DNA of 64,000 nt from Ovis canadensis. Its lineage: Eukaryota > Chordata > Mammalia > Artiodactyla > Bovidae. The notes beneath the pieces were generated by a model. It was not told where the DNA came from and did no database searches. It saw only the letters and a list, made by a program, of their open reading frames with translations. The DNA lies in contig NC_091263.1 of NCBI RefSeq assembly GCF_042477335.2, positions 66,024,501-66,088,500 on the forward strand, given 5' to 3'. The position numbers and the translations under genes were made by a program. Positions 46,899 through 58,900 of this stretch are shown here, piece after piece (the stretch's first letter is position 1; each line of letters starts with the position of its first letter).

Positions 46899-49894
46899 GT
46901 GAGTTCCAGGCATCAGCCAGGGAGGGCGTGGCTGCTGGGAGGGCCTTTGAGGGAACCAGGGCCCCGTACGTGGGTGAGCTGCTGGCACTTGGGTCCCTGG
47001 CCTCAAGTCTTCTTTGCTGCTGTAGCTTCTCAAGGTTCCCGTGGCCTCCTGTGCTCAGCACCTGGACTGTGTGTCCTGCCTGGCTCACAGGGACCCATAC
47101 TGTGGATGGTGTGTGCTCCTCGGCAGGTCAGTGCCCCTGCCCATCATCCCCACCCCACCCCCAGCCTCCTGCTTGCAATGCTCCTACCCACTTGCCCTGT
47201 CTCCGGGGTTCCCAGTCCTTGGCCCTTGACTCTCCACCTTTGACCCCTGGATGTGCCAGTCTCATCCTCCACCCTGACTTGCCAGGCATGTCATGGCCCC
47301 TTTGAGGATCTTGCCCAGGTCCCTAGGATTGCATGTATCCCTGCCCCGTGAACTGCCAGTGGCCCCCGAGGGTCACAGGTGGACACTGGTCCTTCTTGTC
47401 CAGGTGCAGTCGCCGTTCCGAGTGCTCTCGGGGCCGGGGCTCAGAGCGGTGGCTGTGGAGCTTCCATCCTGAGCTGGGATGTCTGCGCGTGGCAGCACTG
47501 AGTCCTGCCAACATCAGCCGTGAGGAGAGGAGGGAGGTGAAGACCAGAGCAGGCGGGGCCCTGTTACTAACCCAGGCTGGGAAGGGCGCCTGTGACTCCT
47601 GGGGGCTGGTGGCCGCAGGTGCCTGCCCACAGCAGGCGCCTGTACACGGAGCCCGATCTGCTGCCCGGGGGCTCCAATGGTGTTCCGGCCTTTCTTGGCA
47701 GGTTTTCTTGTCGGTACCTGACCTGCCCCCACTGTGGCCAGGGGAGTCTTACTCCTGCCACTTCGGGGAATCCCAGAGTCCCGCCCTGCTGACCAATTCT
47801 GGGGTGATGTGCCCCTCCCCGGACCCTAGCGAGGCCCCAGAGCTGCCAAGAGGAGCCGGTGGGTGAGAGAAGGAGCCCCGCCATCTTCCCATTTTGCTCC
47901 AAGGGGTGTGATGGGGATGAGGTATGAATGCAGGCAAAGGACGCCAAAGCGGTACCTTTCTCTGCATCCTCCATCTGCTCCCGGGTCCTCTCAAGTCCCT
48001 CTTTCCTACTCTGTGGACTGTGTCCCTGACCTTTGGAGTGCTGATCCCAAACCCGGTGTGGTCTTGGGATCCGTGTGCCCCTCCCCTGTTCTCAGCCCAG
48101 CCCCTCCCCTCTCTGCAGACCACGTGTCCGTGAGCATGGAGCTCAGGTTTGGCGCCGTCATGATTGCTGAGGCTGCCCTGTCCTTCTACGACTGCGTGGC
48201 CGTCACCTTGCTCCGCCCGTCGGCACCGTGAGTTCCTCACCCCGACCCCCGGTGCTCCCCCCACCCTGGGCTGCCCCGTGGTGCCCCCGCGCCCCCATGA
48301 GTGTGCTCTGTGCAGGTGCCAGGCCTGCGTGAGCAGCCACTGGGGGTGTAACTGGTGTGTCTGGCAGCATCTCTGCACGCACAAGGCCTCGTGTGATGCC
48401 GGGCCCATGGTGGTCGGCCGACAGGTGAGCCCGTCACCTTGCTGGGTCCGGGGGGGAGGGCGGGGCAGGGCACAGGGGTGCCCCTCGTGAGGGTTTCTCT
48501 GGTGGCCTGGGCCTGTGTGTCTGCCTGCCCCCGTGCTCCGTTATGAGCACCTGAGCTGCCGTGTGGGACCTGCTCCCTGGAGGATGGCTGTCAGCATCCC
48601 ACCTGTTTCGGGAGAGGCCGTTAGCGGCTGAGAGGCAGGAGAGGTCTGGGCCTTGCGGCCCGCCTCAGCGCAGACGCCCCCAGAGCCTGCCCCCCACCCC
48701 CTCCTATCCCCTCTGGAGAATTAATGGGCTGTTTTTGTCTCTCTTCTCCTTGGTCTCCTTTCCTTTTAACATACCCTTTGCCTGCCTGCCGCCTGCTCCC
48801 GCGCCTGCCTGCTGAGTGGCTCTTCCTGTCCCTTCCTGTCCCTCTCTGCCTCCCGCTCCAGAGCCCGCTTCTCTCCCCGGCCCCTCCTGCCCGAGATGCA
48901 CCCACCTCCTTCCCACCCACAGCCCCCCAGGCCATGGTCACTCCCACCCCTGACACCCTGCCTGTGGACACTCCTTCCGTAGCCTCCGATGCCCCCCCCG
49001 GGGCCAGGCCTTCCCGGTTCAGCCCCTGGGGCCCATGGGCAGGAACTGGCCCCACCCCTGCCTCGGCTCCAACAGAGTGGCCTCTCCCTGGGGACCCTCC
49101 TCCTGCCCCGTCCAGCCCCCAGAGCACGCCTGGACCCACCGTGCTCACTCCCTCGGCCTTAGGACCCCTGGCCACCCCCGAGGACCAGCCAGCCTCGCAC
49201 CCACTACCCTCCGAGGCAGCAGCCCTGGCCCCCGCCCCTGTGGAGCCTGGCCCTGAGGCCCCCCCCTTGGCGGGCCCCCGGGACCACCCCCCCGGCTCTT
49301 CCCCTGCCACCACTTTCCCAGGGGCCGCTGGCTCCACGAAGCCCGCTCTGGACTGGCTCATGAGAGAAGGCGGCGAGCTGCCCGAGGCGGACGAGTGGAC
49401 GGGGGGTGATACGCCCGCCTTGTCCACTTCCAGCCTCCTCTCAGGTGATGGAGACTCTGCTGAGCACGAGGGCCCTCCCGCCCCGCTCATCCTCCTGTCC
49501 AGCTTGGACTACCAGTACGACACCCCTGGGCTCGGGGAGCTGGTGAGACCCGGCCCAGGAAGGGGGCCTCAAGGGAGGGAAAGGGGGCCCATCTCGTGAT
49601 TCTGCCGTCGAGGGATGGGGTGGAGGGTGGGGTGTGCCGCCCAGCACTGACCCAGGCCCCCTGGGGTTCTGCCTGGGGAGGGGGTGCTGTGATGGTGGGT
49701 GGGTGCCATAGACTGCCTTGCGCTTGGGGCCGCAGGAGGAAGTGACCTGGGGGGCAGCCTCCTGCCCTTGTGTGGAGAGCGTGCAGGGCTCCAGCCTGAT
49801 GCCCGTCCACGTGCGGCGAGAAGTGCGACTGCTGGGCCGGAACCTGCGCCTCTTCCAGGTGCGTGTGCCCCGTGTGGGGGTGTCACTGTGGCCT

Positions 49895-49942
<48 letters not shown>

Positions 49943-52900
49943 TTACTCAGTCGTGGCCGACTCTTTGCAGCCCCGTGGACTTCTCCTTTGTCCATGGAAT
50001 TTCCCAGGCGAGAATACTGGAGTGGGTTGCCATTTCCTTCTCCAGGGGATCTTCCCACCCAGGGATTGAACCTAGGTCTATGGCATTGCAGTCGGATCCT
50101 TTTCTCTTTTTCTGGAAAGGTTTACTGTGCACGGAGGGGAAAGTTTCCGTCCTTCTTGGCTGCCGCTTTCCTCATGGTGGCTGGGACGTCGCTCAGCTCC
50201 TCTCTTCATCTTAGCATGGATGCGAGTCCCCACCCTTTTCTTGATCAACTTGAGGGGCCCCTTGTCCTTGGAGACCGTGAGCAGCTCTCTGGCCCACCAT
50301 TCATAAGGGGCGAAACCGCACGCCTCGCAGGTCGTGTTCCGCACGAACTTGGTGTGTTTGGTGAGGCGCCTGCGGCGGCGGCAACATGCCTCGGCTTGCT
50401 CGCCTCCGAGGCCCTTGTGGTCCTTGTTGAGGCCCACGGCCCCGGGGAGTGCAGAGCCTCGGCTTGCTCGCGTCTGTGGCCGCCTTGCGGCCTGTGTTGA
50501 GGCCCATGGCCCCGGGGAGGGCAGAGCCTCGGCTTGCTCATGTCCGTGGCCGCCTTGCGGCCCTTGTTGAGGCGCACATCCCTGGGGAGCGCAGAGCCTA
50601 GGCTGTTGTTCTTCAGTGGCTGTCATGGCGGGAGTGCAGGCAGATTCTTTACTGTCTGAGCTAGCAGAGGAGGAAGCAGTGGCCTCCTTGGCTGTGCGTG
50701 AACCTGACACAAGTCCCAAGGAGGAAGGGAAAACGTGACCTCAGGTCTCGATCCCAGCCCGGGGACCGTGCTGGGGGCCCCGTGGGGCTCACCAGGCCCG
50801 GCTCCTGAGGCTGCCCCCACCGCCGTGTCCTCTGCCCCCAGGACAGCCCAGGAGACCACGAGTGTGTGATGGAGCTGGAGGGCCGGGAGGTGGTGGTTGA
50901 GGCCCGGGTTGAGTGTGAGCCGCCTCCAGATACCCGGTGCCACGTCACGTGCCGGCCGCACCAGGTACACCCCCGAGTCCTGGGTACTGGCTGCAGGCTG
51001 GCCGCAGGTCGGCTACCGAGCTCGCTGGCTGCACCACTCTCAGCCCAGCCCACTCTCTGACCATGTGACCCCGAGGGAGTCCTGGTACCCCAGCTCTGAC
51101 CTCTGACCCTGTCCCCCAGGGCTGTTCTGACCCTGTGCCCCAGGGTGTCCTGTACCCCAGCTTTGACCTCTGACCCTGTGCCCCAGGGGTTCTGCACTGA
51201 CCCTGTGCCCAGGGGATCCTGTACCTCAGCTCTGACCCTGTGCTCCGAGGGTTCTCTGGCCTCTGACCCTGTGCCTGGGGGTCCTACTCTGACCTCTGAC
51301 CCTGTGCACTATGGGTTCTGCTGTGACCCTGTGCCCTGGGGGATCCTGTACCTCAGCTCTGACCCTGTGTCCCGGGGAGTTCTGTACCCCAGCTCTGACC
51401 TCTGACCCTGTGCCCCAGGGGATCCTGTACCCCACCTATGACTTTCAGCTTCATGTTCCCACAAAGGGAACAGACACTTTGGTCCTTTCTCTGGCTACCC
51501 TCTCCCCAGGCCCAGTGGCTCCCCTAACCCCAGGCTCTGACCCCACTCCTGTTTCTCTAGCTCAGCTACGAGGCTCTGCAGCCAGAGCTCCGTGTGGGGC
51601 TGTTCTTGCGCTGGGCCGGCCGTCTGCGTGTGGACAGCGTGGATGGGCTACACGGTGAGCCACTTGGGGCTGTGGGGACTGGCTGGAGGTAACAGGGCTG
51701 TTCCCGGCCTGCTTGTCACTCTCATCTCTCCACCCCGCAGTGGTGCTTTATGACTGTTCTGTGGGCCATGAGGACTGCAGCCGCTGCCAAACCGCCCTGC
51801 CCCAGTATGGCTGTGTGTGGTGCAAGGGGGAGCGTCCCCAGTGCATGGCCCGGGAGGCCTGCGGCGAGGCTGAGGCTGTGGTCACCCAGTGCCCAGCACC
51901 CGTCATCCACTCGGTGAGTTGAAGTACTGGCGCATCCCTTTGAGGGGGTGGGGCTGCTGTGGGTTCATGGGGTGGAGAGGTGGAAGAGGCTGGGCTGTCT
52001 CCAGGCTGCCGGGGTTCACCAGGTGAGTGCAGGTGACCAGTCCCTGTCCCGGAACAGGTGGAGCCACTGACTGGGCCTGTAGACGGCGGCACCCGGGTCA
52101 CCATCAGGGGCTCCAACCTGGGCCAGCACGTGCAGGACGTGCAGGACACGGTCAGAGTGGCTGGAGTGCCCTGTGCTGTGGATGCCCAGGACTACGAGGT
52201 GTCCAGCAGGTGAGCGGGCTGCATTGGGAGGAGCAAGGGACACCCCGTGGGCTAGGCAGCTGGCTTTTCGGCTGAGCGCCATGCACCCGCGGCTCGTCTG
52301 CGCGCCCCTCTCCCTGCTTCCCTTGGCTCTGGTCATAGCATCTTAGGGCTGGAGTTGTTGTGGAGGCCTTGGCTTGGTGCACGAAGCTGCAGTTTCCTGG
52401 CCTGCAGCCCAGTCCCTGCCCAGAGCTTACAGGCGGCTCTGCTTCCCGGCTCAGCCTCGGTGTGCTTAGCTGGCTTTCCAAGTGACTATGGACGTAGTTG
52501 TGGCAACAGGCGCCTTGGATCCCAGACAGCTGTGCTCTGGGGCTGACCTTCCTGCCCTCTGGCACTTCTTCCCCAAGCACTGCCCCTGGCAGGCTCCTCA
52601 GTGGGGAGGTTGACTTGTGACACACGTGCTGAGTGTCAGGCTCCGGGACCCCTGCCACCTTCCCGGAGCCTGTGGCTTACAGGCTGATAGTTACAGGGTC
52701 CCAGAAGCACACACAGAACGAGGCCAAGGAGACATCTCTAAGCCGCAGGTCCTCAACCCACTGGATGTCAGGGTTACCTGGCGAGTGGGTCCAAAACCCG
52801 CAGGGCAGATCCTCAGACCACCTCCCCCACTTTCTGCAGAGGTCTGCATCTGTAGGCCCCGTGGTCTGATTTGCAACAAGATTTTCCTAGAGCTTGTCCT

Positions 52901-55900
52901 TGCCACCGGAACGTACTAAATGTACTATGACTAACAGCTTGGGGTGACTGTTAATGATCCTAGAACCATAAGACTAAAGTCATTTCTGAACTGACATAAA
53001 AAGTGATCAAAATGCATTCCAACGGAAGCCTCTCCCGGGGAGTTTACACTTCGGTGGTTCTCTTCCCTGGGGGTGTTTGCAGTGACCATGACGATGTCAG
53101 AGTCCAGCCACTGCAGGCTTCTCATTCTGGAGAGTGATTGGCCCCAAGCTTCTGTTTCCTGGCTGAGAACTAACACTTTCCCTTCACGTCCAACCCCAGA
53201 CCTGACTCGAGGCATTCAAAAGTTTTTCTGGGGGGAGTCGAGTTTATATCACCTTGGTGTTTTTTTTTTTAATATATGTATATATATACACACATACATA
53301 CAGGCTTCGCTAGTGACTCAGATGGTTAAGAATCTGTCTGCAATGCCGGAATTGTGGGTTTGGTCCCTGGGTTGGGAAGATCCCTGGAGGAGGTCATGGC
53401 AACCCACTCCAGTATTCTTGCCTAGAGAATTCCATAGTCAGAGGAGCCTGGTGAGCTGCAGTCCATGCGGTCACAAAGATTTGGACATGACTGAGTGCTA
53501 ACACACACACACACGCACATTTATTTAGCTGCGTTGGGAATCTTTCATTGTGGTGCATGAACTCACGGACTGTTGTAGTTGCGGTGCATGGGTTTAGTTG
53601 CTCTGAGACTTGTGAGATCTCAGTTCCGCAACCAGGGATCGAACCGGCATCCCCTCCATTGCAAGGCAGATTCTTTACCTCTAGACCACCAGGGAAGTCC
53701 CAAGGTATCACCACCTTGTAACTGGTGCTGTGTGCCATGGTGAAAGTCACCAGTCAGGTCCGCTCAACTCTCAGCTCACCCCTGCCCCCAGCATTACAGG
53801 GTCCCTTGGTAAATCTGTGCCCCACAGAGAGAGAAATTCTTCTCGTCAGTGGAGGTCTGGGGTTGGACTTGAAGGATCGAACCACGAATATTAATTCTTA
53901 GATGGCAGAGCCTCCTGGCAAGCTGTTAAGGAATTCATTCCAAAGCAAGAGAATCTGTCAGTATCGGGAGCAGGGAGACCACCTGATGTAGTGGGCCAGG
54001 GAGGGGGCGGCCGGGTCTGTTTGAGGGGTCCTCAGTGTGGCCCAGCACCTCAGCTTGTCCTGTGCCCACAGCCTCGTGTGTATCACCGGGGCCAGCAGGG
54101 AGGAGGTGGCAGGCGCCGTGACGGTGGAGGTACCAGGAAGAGGACGCGGCGTCTCAGAGCATGACTTTGCCTACCAGGTGCCTGGCTGCCCGGTCCCCAC
54201 CCCCTCACGCGGCTCCTTCCAGCCCCCTGGTTCGCCTTTGGGGCTCCCCACCCTAGGGCCTTCTGGTCTACGTCTGGCTCCCTCTGCCTCCCTGTTTCTG
54301 GCCTCTGGCCTGACTATTTCTCCCTTTCCCCTTCCCACAGGACCCCAAGGTGCAGTCCGTCTTCCCAGCCCGAGGCCCCAGAGCTGGGGGTACCAGCCTC
54401 ACCCTGCACGGCTCCAAGCTTCTGACCGGGCGGCTGGAGGACATCCGAGTGGTGGTGGGCGACCAGCCTTGTCACCTGTGAGGGCAGCTTCCTCATCCTG
54501 CAACCATCCTTGTGCCCTGGGGAGAAGATGGAGGGGGTGGCCTGCTGGGGAGAAGAGAAAGGGGGACGGGGACCGAGTCAGGAAGCAGCCAGCCCCTCCT
54601 GATGCGGGGTTGCTAGAGGGCAGGGCTGATGGCGTGTGCTGGTTGCAGTCAGCACTGAAGGGGAGTGAGCTGAGGCCCGAGCGGGTCTGTGTCCTGCAAT
54701 GCCCCTCCCCACTCCGGTGCCCGCTTTGGCCCGGCCCTCCTCCCACTGCTCCCTCCCTTCCCCAGGCTGCTGGAGCAGCAGGCTGAGCAGCTGCAATGCG
54801 AGACCAGCCCACACCCCACGCCTGCCACGCTCCCCGTGGCTGTGTGGTTTGGGGCCGCCGAGCGGAGGCTTCAGCACAGCCAGTTCGAGTACACATCGGA
54901 CCCCAATGTCACGTCTGCCAGTCCCACCAAGAGCTTCCTCAGGTGCTGGGCCAAGGGCATGGCTGCGTAGCATGTGGCAGCGAGGTCTTTGCGGCTCCAG
55001 TCCATGGGGCTTTGTAGGGCTCTGGTAGGGGCTTCAACACCCACGGTGCTGGTGGGGAGAGGGGTCGTGGGGCTTTGGGTACGTTGTTCAGTCACTCAGT
55101 TGTGTCTGACTCTTTGCGACCCCATGGACTGCAGCACGCCAGGCTCCCCTGTCCTTCACCATCTCTCAGAGCTTGCTCGAACTCATGTCCCCTGAGTTGG
55201 TGATGCCATCTAACCATCTGGTCCTCGGTCACCCCCTTCTTTGGGTTTGGGTTGGGGCTGACCTAACATCGGGGCCTGGGCTGCGCCTGAGGTTCCCATG
55301 AGCCACAAGTGGTTCCCGGGCTGTGTTTTCAGTGGAGGCCGTGAGATCCGGGTCTGTGGCCAGAATTTAGATGTGGTACAGACACCAAGAATCCGCGTGA
55401 CCGTGGCCACGAGCGCATCAAGGCTGGGCCAGGGGCTTGAGCGGAGGCGCCGCGTGGTCCCAGAGACAGCGTGCTCCCCCGGCATGTCCTGTGGCGGCCT
55501 TCATGTAAGACCCCCATGGGCGTCTCCTGCCTGCACCGGGCTCGCCGTCACCCAGCTCAGCCCTGAACAGCCGTGGGGGGCGGGCACCAGTGGAGGCTGT
55601 GGCCCCCTCGTTGCTGCCCCCCCCCACCCCCGGCATGTGCTCTCAGCAGTCCCTCCCCGTCTTCCCTCCCTCTGCCCTAGTTTGAGGAGCCTTGCCACGT
55701 GAACTCTTCCCAGCTCATCATGTGCCGCACCCCGGCCCTCCCAGGCCTGCCCGAGGACCCCTGGGTCCGTGTGGAATTTATCCTTGACAACCTGGTCTTT
55801 GACTTTGCGACCCTGAACCCCACGCCCTTCTCCTATGAGCCCGACCCCACCCTGCAGCCCCTCAACCCCGAGGACCCCAGCGCACCGTTCCGGCACAAGC

Positions 55901-58900
55901 CTGGGAGTGTGCTCTCTGTGGAGGTACTGCTTCAGATGGGACTGGGTGGGGCCCCAACACCCTTCACCTTGCTGGGCAGTAATGCTGTGTACGGCAGAGA
56001 CAGCACGACAGCCGAGCAGGGGCCGGGGCACGGACCCGGCGGCTGCTGAGGGGGCTGGTGGTGGGGTGCCTGGATTGGGTCCCGTGACCTGGGTCCTGAC
56101 ACGCTCTGTGGCAGGTGTCTGAATAACAATATGTAAATGGCTTGGCGCATGCTGTGGTGGTCAGGTGCACAGCAGGTGCCTGGGCTAATTGCCACTTGGC
56201 AGCCTGTCTCGTGCAGACACGTACTTGGTGCGTGTCCTGACACAGGCAGTAGGTGGGACCCTGAAAGGCCATAGGTAGATAGCCCATCATCGCCCACCCA
56301 GTGAGCCAGCAGACACCACAGGGGCTCTGCTTCTTGAGGTCCCTGGGCAGGATTTGGCCCCAGCTTTATGTTCTCCAGACTTTAAATGTTTGTTTGTTTG
56401 GCTGTGCTGGGTCTTCGTTGCTGCGTGGGATTTCTCTGGTTGCAGCAGTTGGGGGCTAACTCTCTAGCTGGAGTGCACGGGCTTCTCATTGCGGCGGCTT
56501 CTCTTGTTGCACGATTCTGGGTCTCGTGGGTTCAGAAGTTGTGGCACATGGGCTTAGCTGCTCCACAGCATGGGGAGTCTTTCCAGACCAGGGATTGGAT
56601 TCATGTCCCCTGCATTGGCAGGTGGATTCCTCTTTTTTTTTTCCCCCCCACAGATCATTGCATCCTTTTTTAAAAACATTATTTATGTTTACTTATTTTT
56701 CAAAAATCTTTATTAATTTATTTGACTGTACTTGGTCTCAGTTGCGGCGTGGCAGGATCTTCCGTCTTCGTCGCAGCATTCAGGTTCTTTAGCTACGACA
56801 TGTGAATTCTTAGTTGTGGCATGTGGGATCTAGTTCCCCGATCAGGGATGGAACCTGGGCCCCTGGCATTGGGAGCACGGAGTCTCAGCCACTGGACCAC
56901 CAGGAAGTCCCTATATTCATTTTTGATTGTGTTGGGTCTTTTTTATTCTGTGCAAGCCCCCCCCCAGTTGCAGAGAGTGGGGGCCACTCTTTGTGGTTGC
57001 GGGGCTTGGGCCTCTCATCACAAGCTCCCCCCACGCCTATTGCATGGCACGTGGGGCACAGGGGTTCAGTAGCTGTGGTCCACGGGCTTTAGTTGCTCCT
57101 CAGCATGTGGAATCTTCCCGGACCGGGGATTAAACCCATGTCTCCTGCATTGGCAGGTGGGTTCCCATCCTCTGGACCACCAGGCAAGTCCTATTCTCCA
57201 GACTTTTAGCTCTGAAAAAGTTTAAGACTTTTCCAGGAAAAGGAAGGAGGATAGGGAGGGGCAGAAAAGGTCAGGAGGCAGCTTGGGAAACATCATGGGG
57301 TGTCACCCCGTGTGCAGGGCAAGAAGGGCCGAGACACCATGAACCCTGCTCCTGCGGGTGGGTCTCAGGACTGTCCTTCCCGCATTTGGGGAGATAAGAT
57401 CTGAGTGACCATCAGCTCCTCCCTTTAGGGAAGAGTTCTGAGTGATCGATCGGTGACCCCGTGTTCCAGGGGGAGAATCTGGACCTCGCGATGTCCAAGG
57501 AGGAAGTGGTGGCCCTGATCGGGGACGGCCCGTGCGTGGTGAAGACGCTGACCCGGCACCACCTGTACTGCGAACCTCCCATGGAGCAGCCCCTCCCCCG
57601 GCACCATGCCCTCCGGGAGGCGCCTGACGCCTTGCCCGAGTTCACGGTCAGCGGGCAAAGCGCTGGGCTGGGGCGGGCCCTGGGTGTGCATTGAACTCGC
57701 GCTCACAAGGGGCTCCCCTTGCAGGTGCAGATGGGGAACCTTCGTTTCTCCCTGGGCCACGTGCAGTATGATGGCGAGAGCCCCGTGGCTTTTCCCCTGG
57801 CAGCCCAGGTGGGCTTGGGGGTGGGCACCTCTCTCCTGGCTCTGGGTGTCATCATCATCGTCCTTATGTACAGGTGAGTATAGCCAGGTGTGGCTGGTCT
57901 GGGCAGGTGATAGGGTTGTTGGATTGGGAAGGGGCACACTAGACCACCGGTCGGCAAACGCCTCCTAGAAAGGGCAGGAGACTATTCTGGGCTTTGTGGG
58001 CCAGGCGGTCTCAGCAGCAGTGGCTCAGCTCTGCCATTCCAGCCCGGCAATAGCTACAGACAGTGTACAAACACACAGGTATGGCTGTGTTCCAACAAAT
58101 CTTTATTTACAAAAGCCGGCCAGGGGCCAGACTTGGCCCTGTTACAGTTTACTGATCCCAGGCTAGGCTGGGTCACGGGTGGGAGTGACTTGCCTAGGAT
58201 GGGACAGGTTAAATTATTCTAGACCCTGGCTTGCTGGGCATGGCTGGGTTAGACTGGGGTGGGCCCGGGCCTGGTGGGACCCTGCAAGGGCTCAGGCCTC
58301 CCCTGGCCTTCCCTGCCTTGACCTTGGTGCTGAGCAGGAGGAAGAGCAAGCAGGCCCTCAGGGACTATAAGAAAGTGCAGATCCAACTGGAGAACCTGGA
58401 GAGCAGTGTGCGGGACCGTTGCAAGAAGGAGTTCACAGGTGAGGCTGCCCAGGCCCCACGCCCCAGGGCTCCGCACCCAGCCTGCTCCCGTCTCCTGGGA
58501 TCTGTGCCCACACCTGCCTCTTCTGCTCTGCAGACCTGATGACCGAGATGACCGACCTCACCAGTGACCTTCTGGGCAGCGGCATCCCCTTCCTCGACTA
58601 CAAGGTGTATGCCGAGAGGGTCTTCTTCCCTGGGCACCAGGAGTCGCCCTTGCACCGGGACCTGGGAGTGCCTGAGAGCAGGCGCCCCACCGTGGAGCAG
58701 GGGCTGGGGCAGCTGTCCAACCTGCTCAACAGCAAGCTCTTCTTGACCAAGGTGCCAGCTCCTCTGGCCCCTCCATCCCGACCCTCTAGGGGTGGGGAGG
58801 GAGCCCCCGAGCCCTCCGGCCCCGCCCCTTCTCAGTCCCTCCGTTTCTGAATCTGCCCTCCCTGCCCACCCGTTGTCCCCTCTCCCTGGCACCAGTTCAT

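Larger units (their letters stand above)
47026..57646 (+). other. PLXNB1: PLXNB1 part 2: PSI and IPT repeats of the ectodomain
   Basis: Exons 47026-47126, 47404-47536, 47702-47858, 48119-48227, 48316-48424, 48862-49542, 49736-49858, 50842-50964, 51561-51654, 51741-51913, 52058-52209, 54072-54177, 54341-54477, 54766-54942, 55333-55504, 55681-55923, 57470-57646. Three cysteine-rich PSI units are seen: [40 protein letters not shown] and [19 protein letters not shown] folds begin at [20 protein letters not shown]. Exon 48862-49542 is a 227-residue stretch rich in Pro, Ser and Thr that differs a lot from human, as expected for a mucin-like linker. RRRR followed by VVPE (55442-55453) matches the proprotein-convertase site at which human plexin-B1 is cut. 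Confidence 0.92.

Noticed and set aside
50078-50719. 213-codon minus-strand frame as a ribosomal-protein-like gene
   Set aside because: It is the RPL36 retrocopy plus flanking SINE; the frame departs from RPL36 near the end, and the repeated start is not functional.
51145-51658. Repetitive frames such as [14 protein letters not shown]
   Set aside because: They are translations of the intronic minisatellite, not exons.
52690-52920. Possible MER5-type hAT copy
   Set aside because: Only partial and weak resemblance from memory; left out as a firm call.
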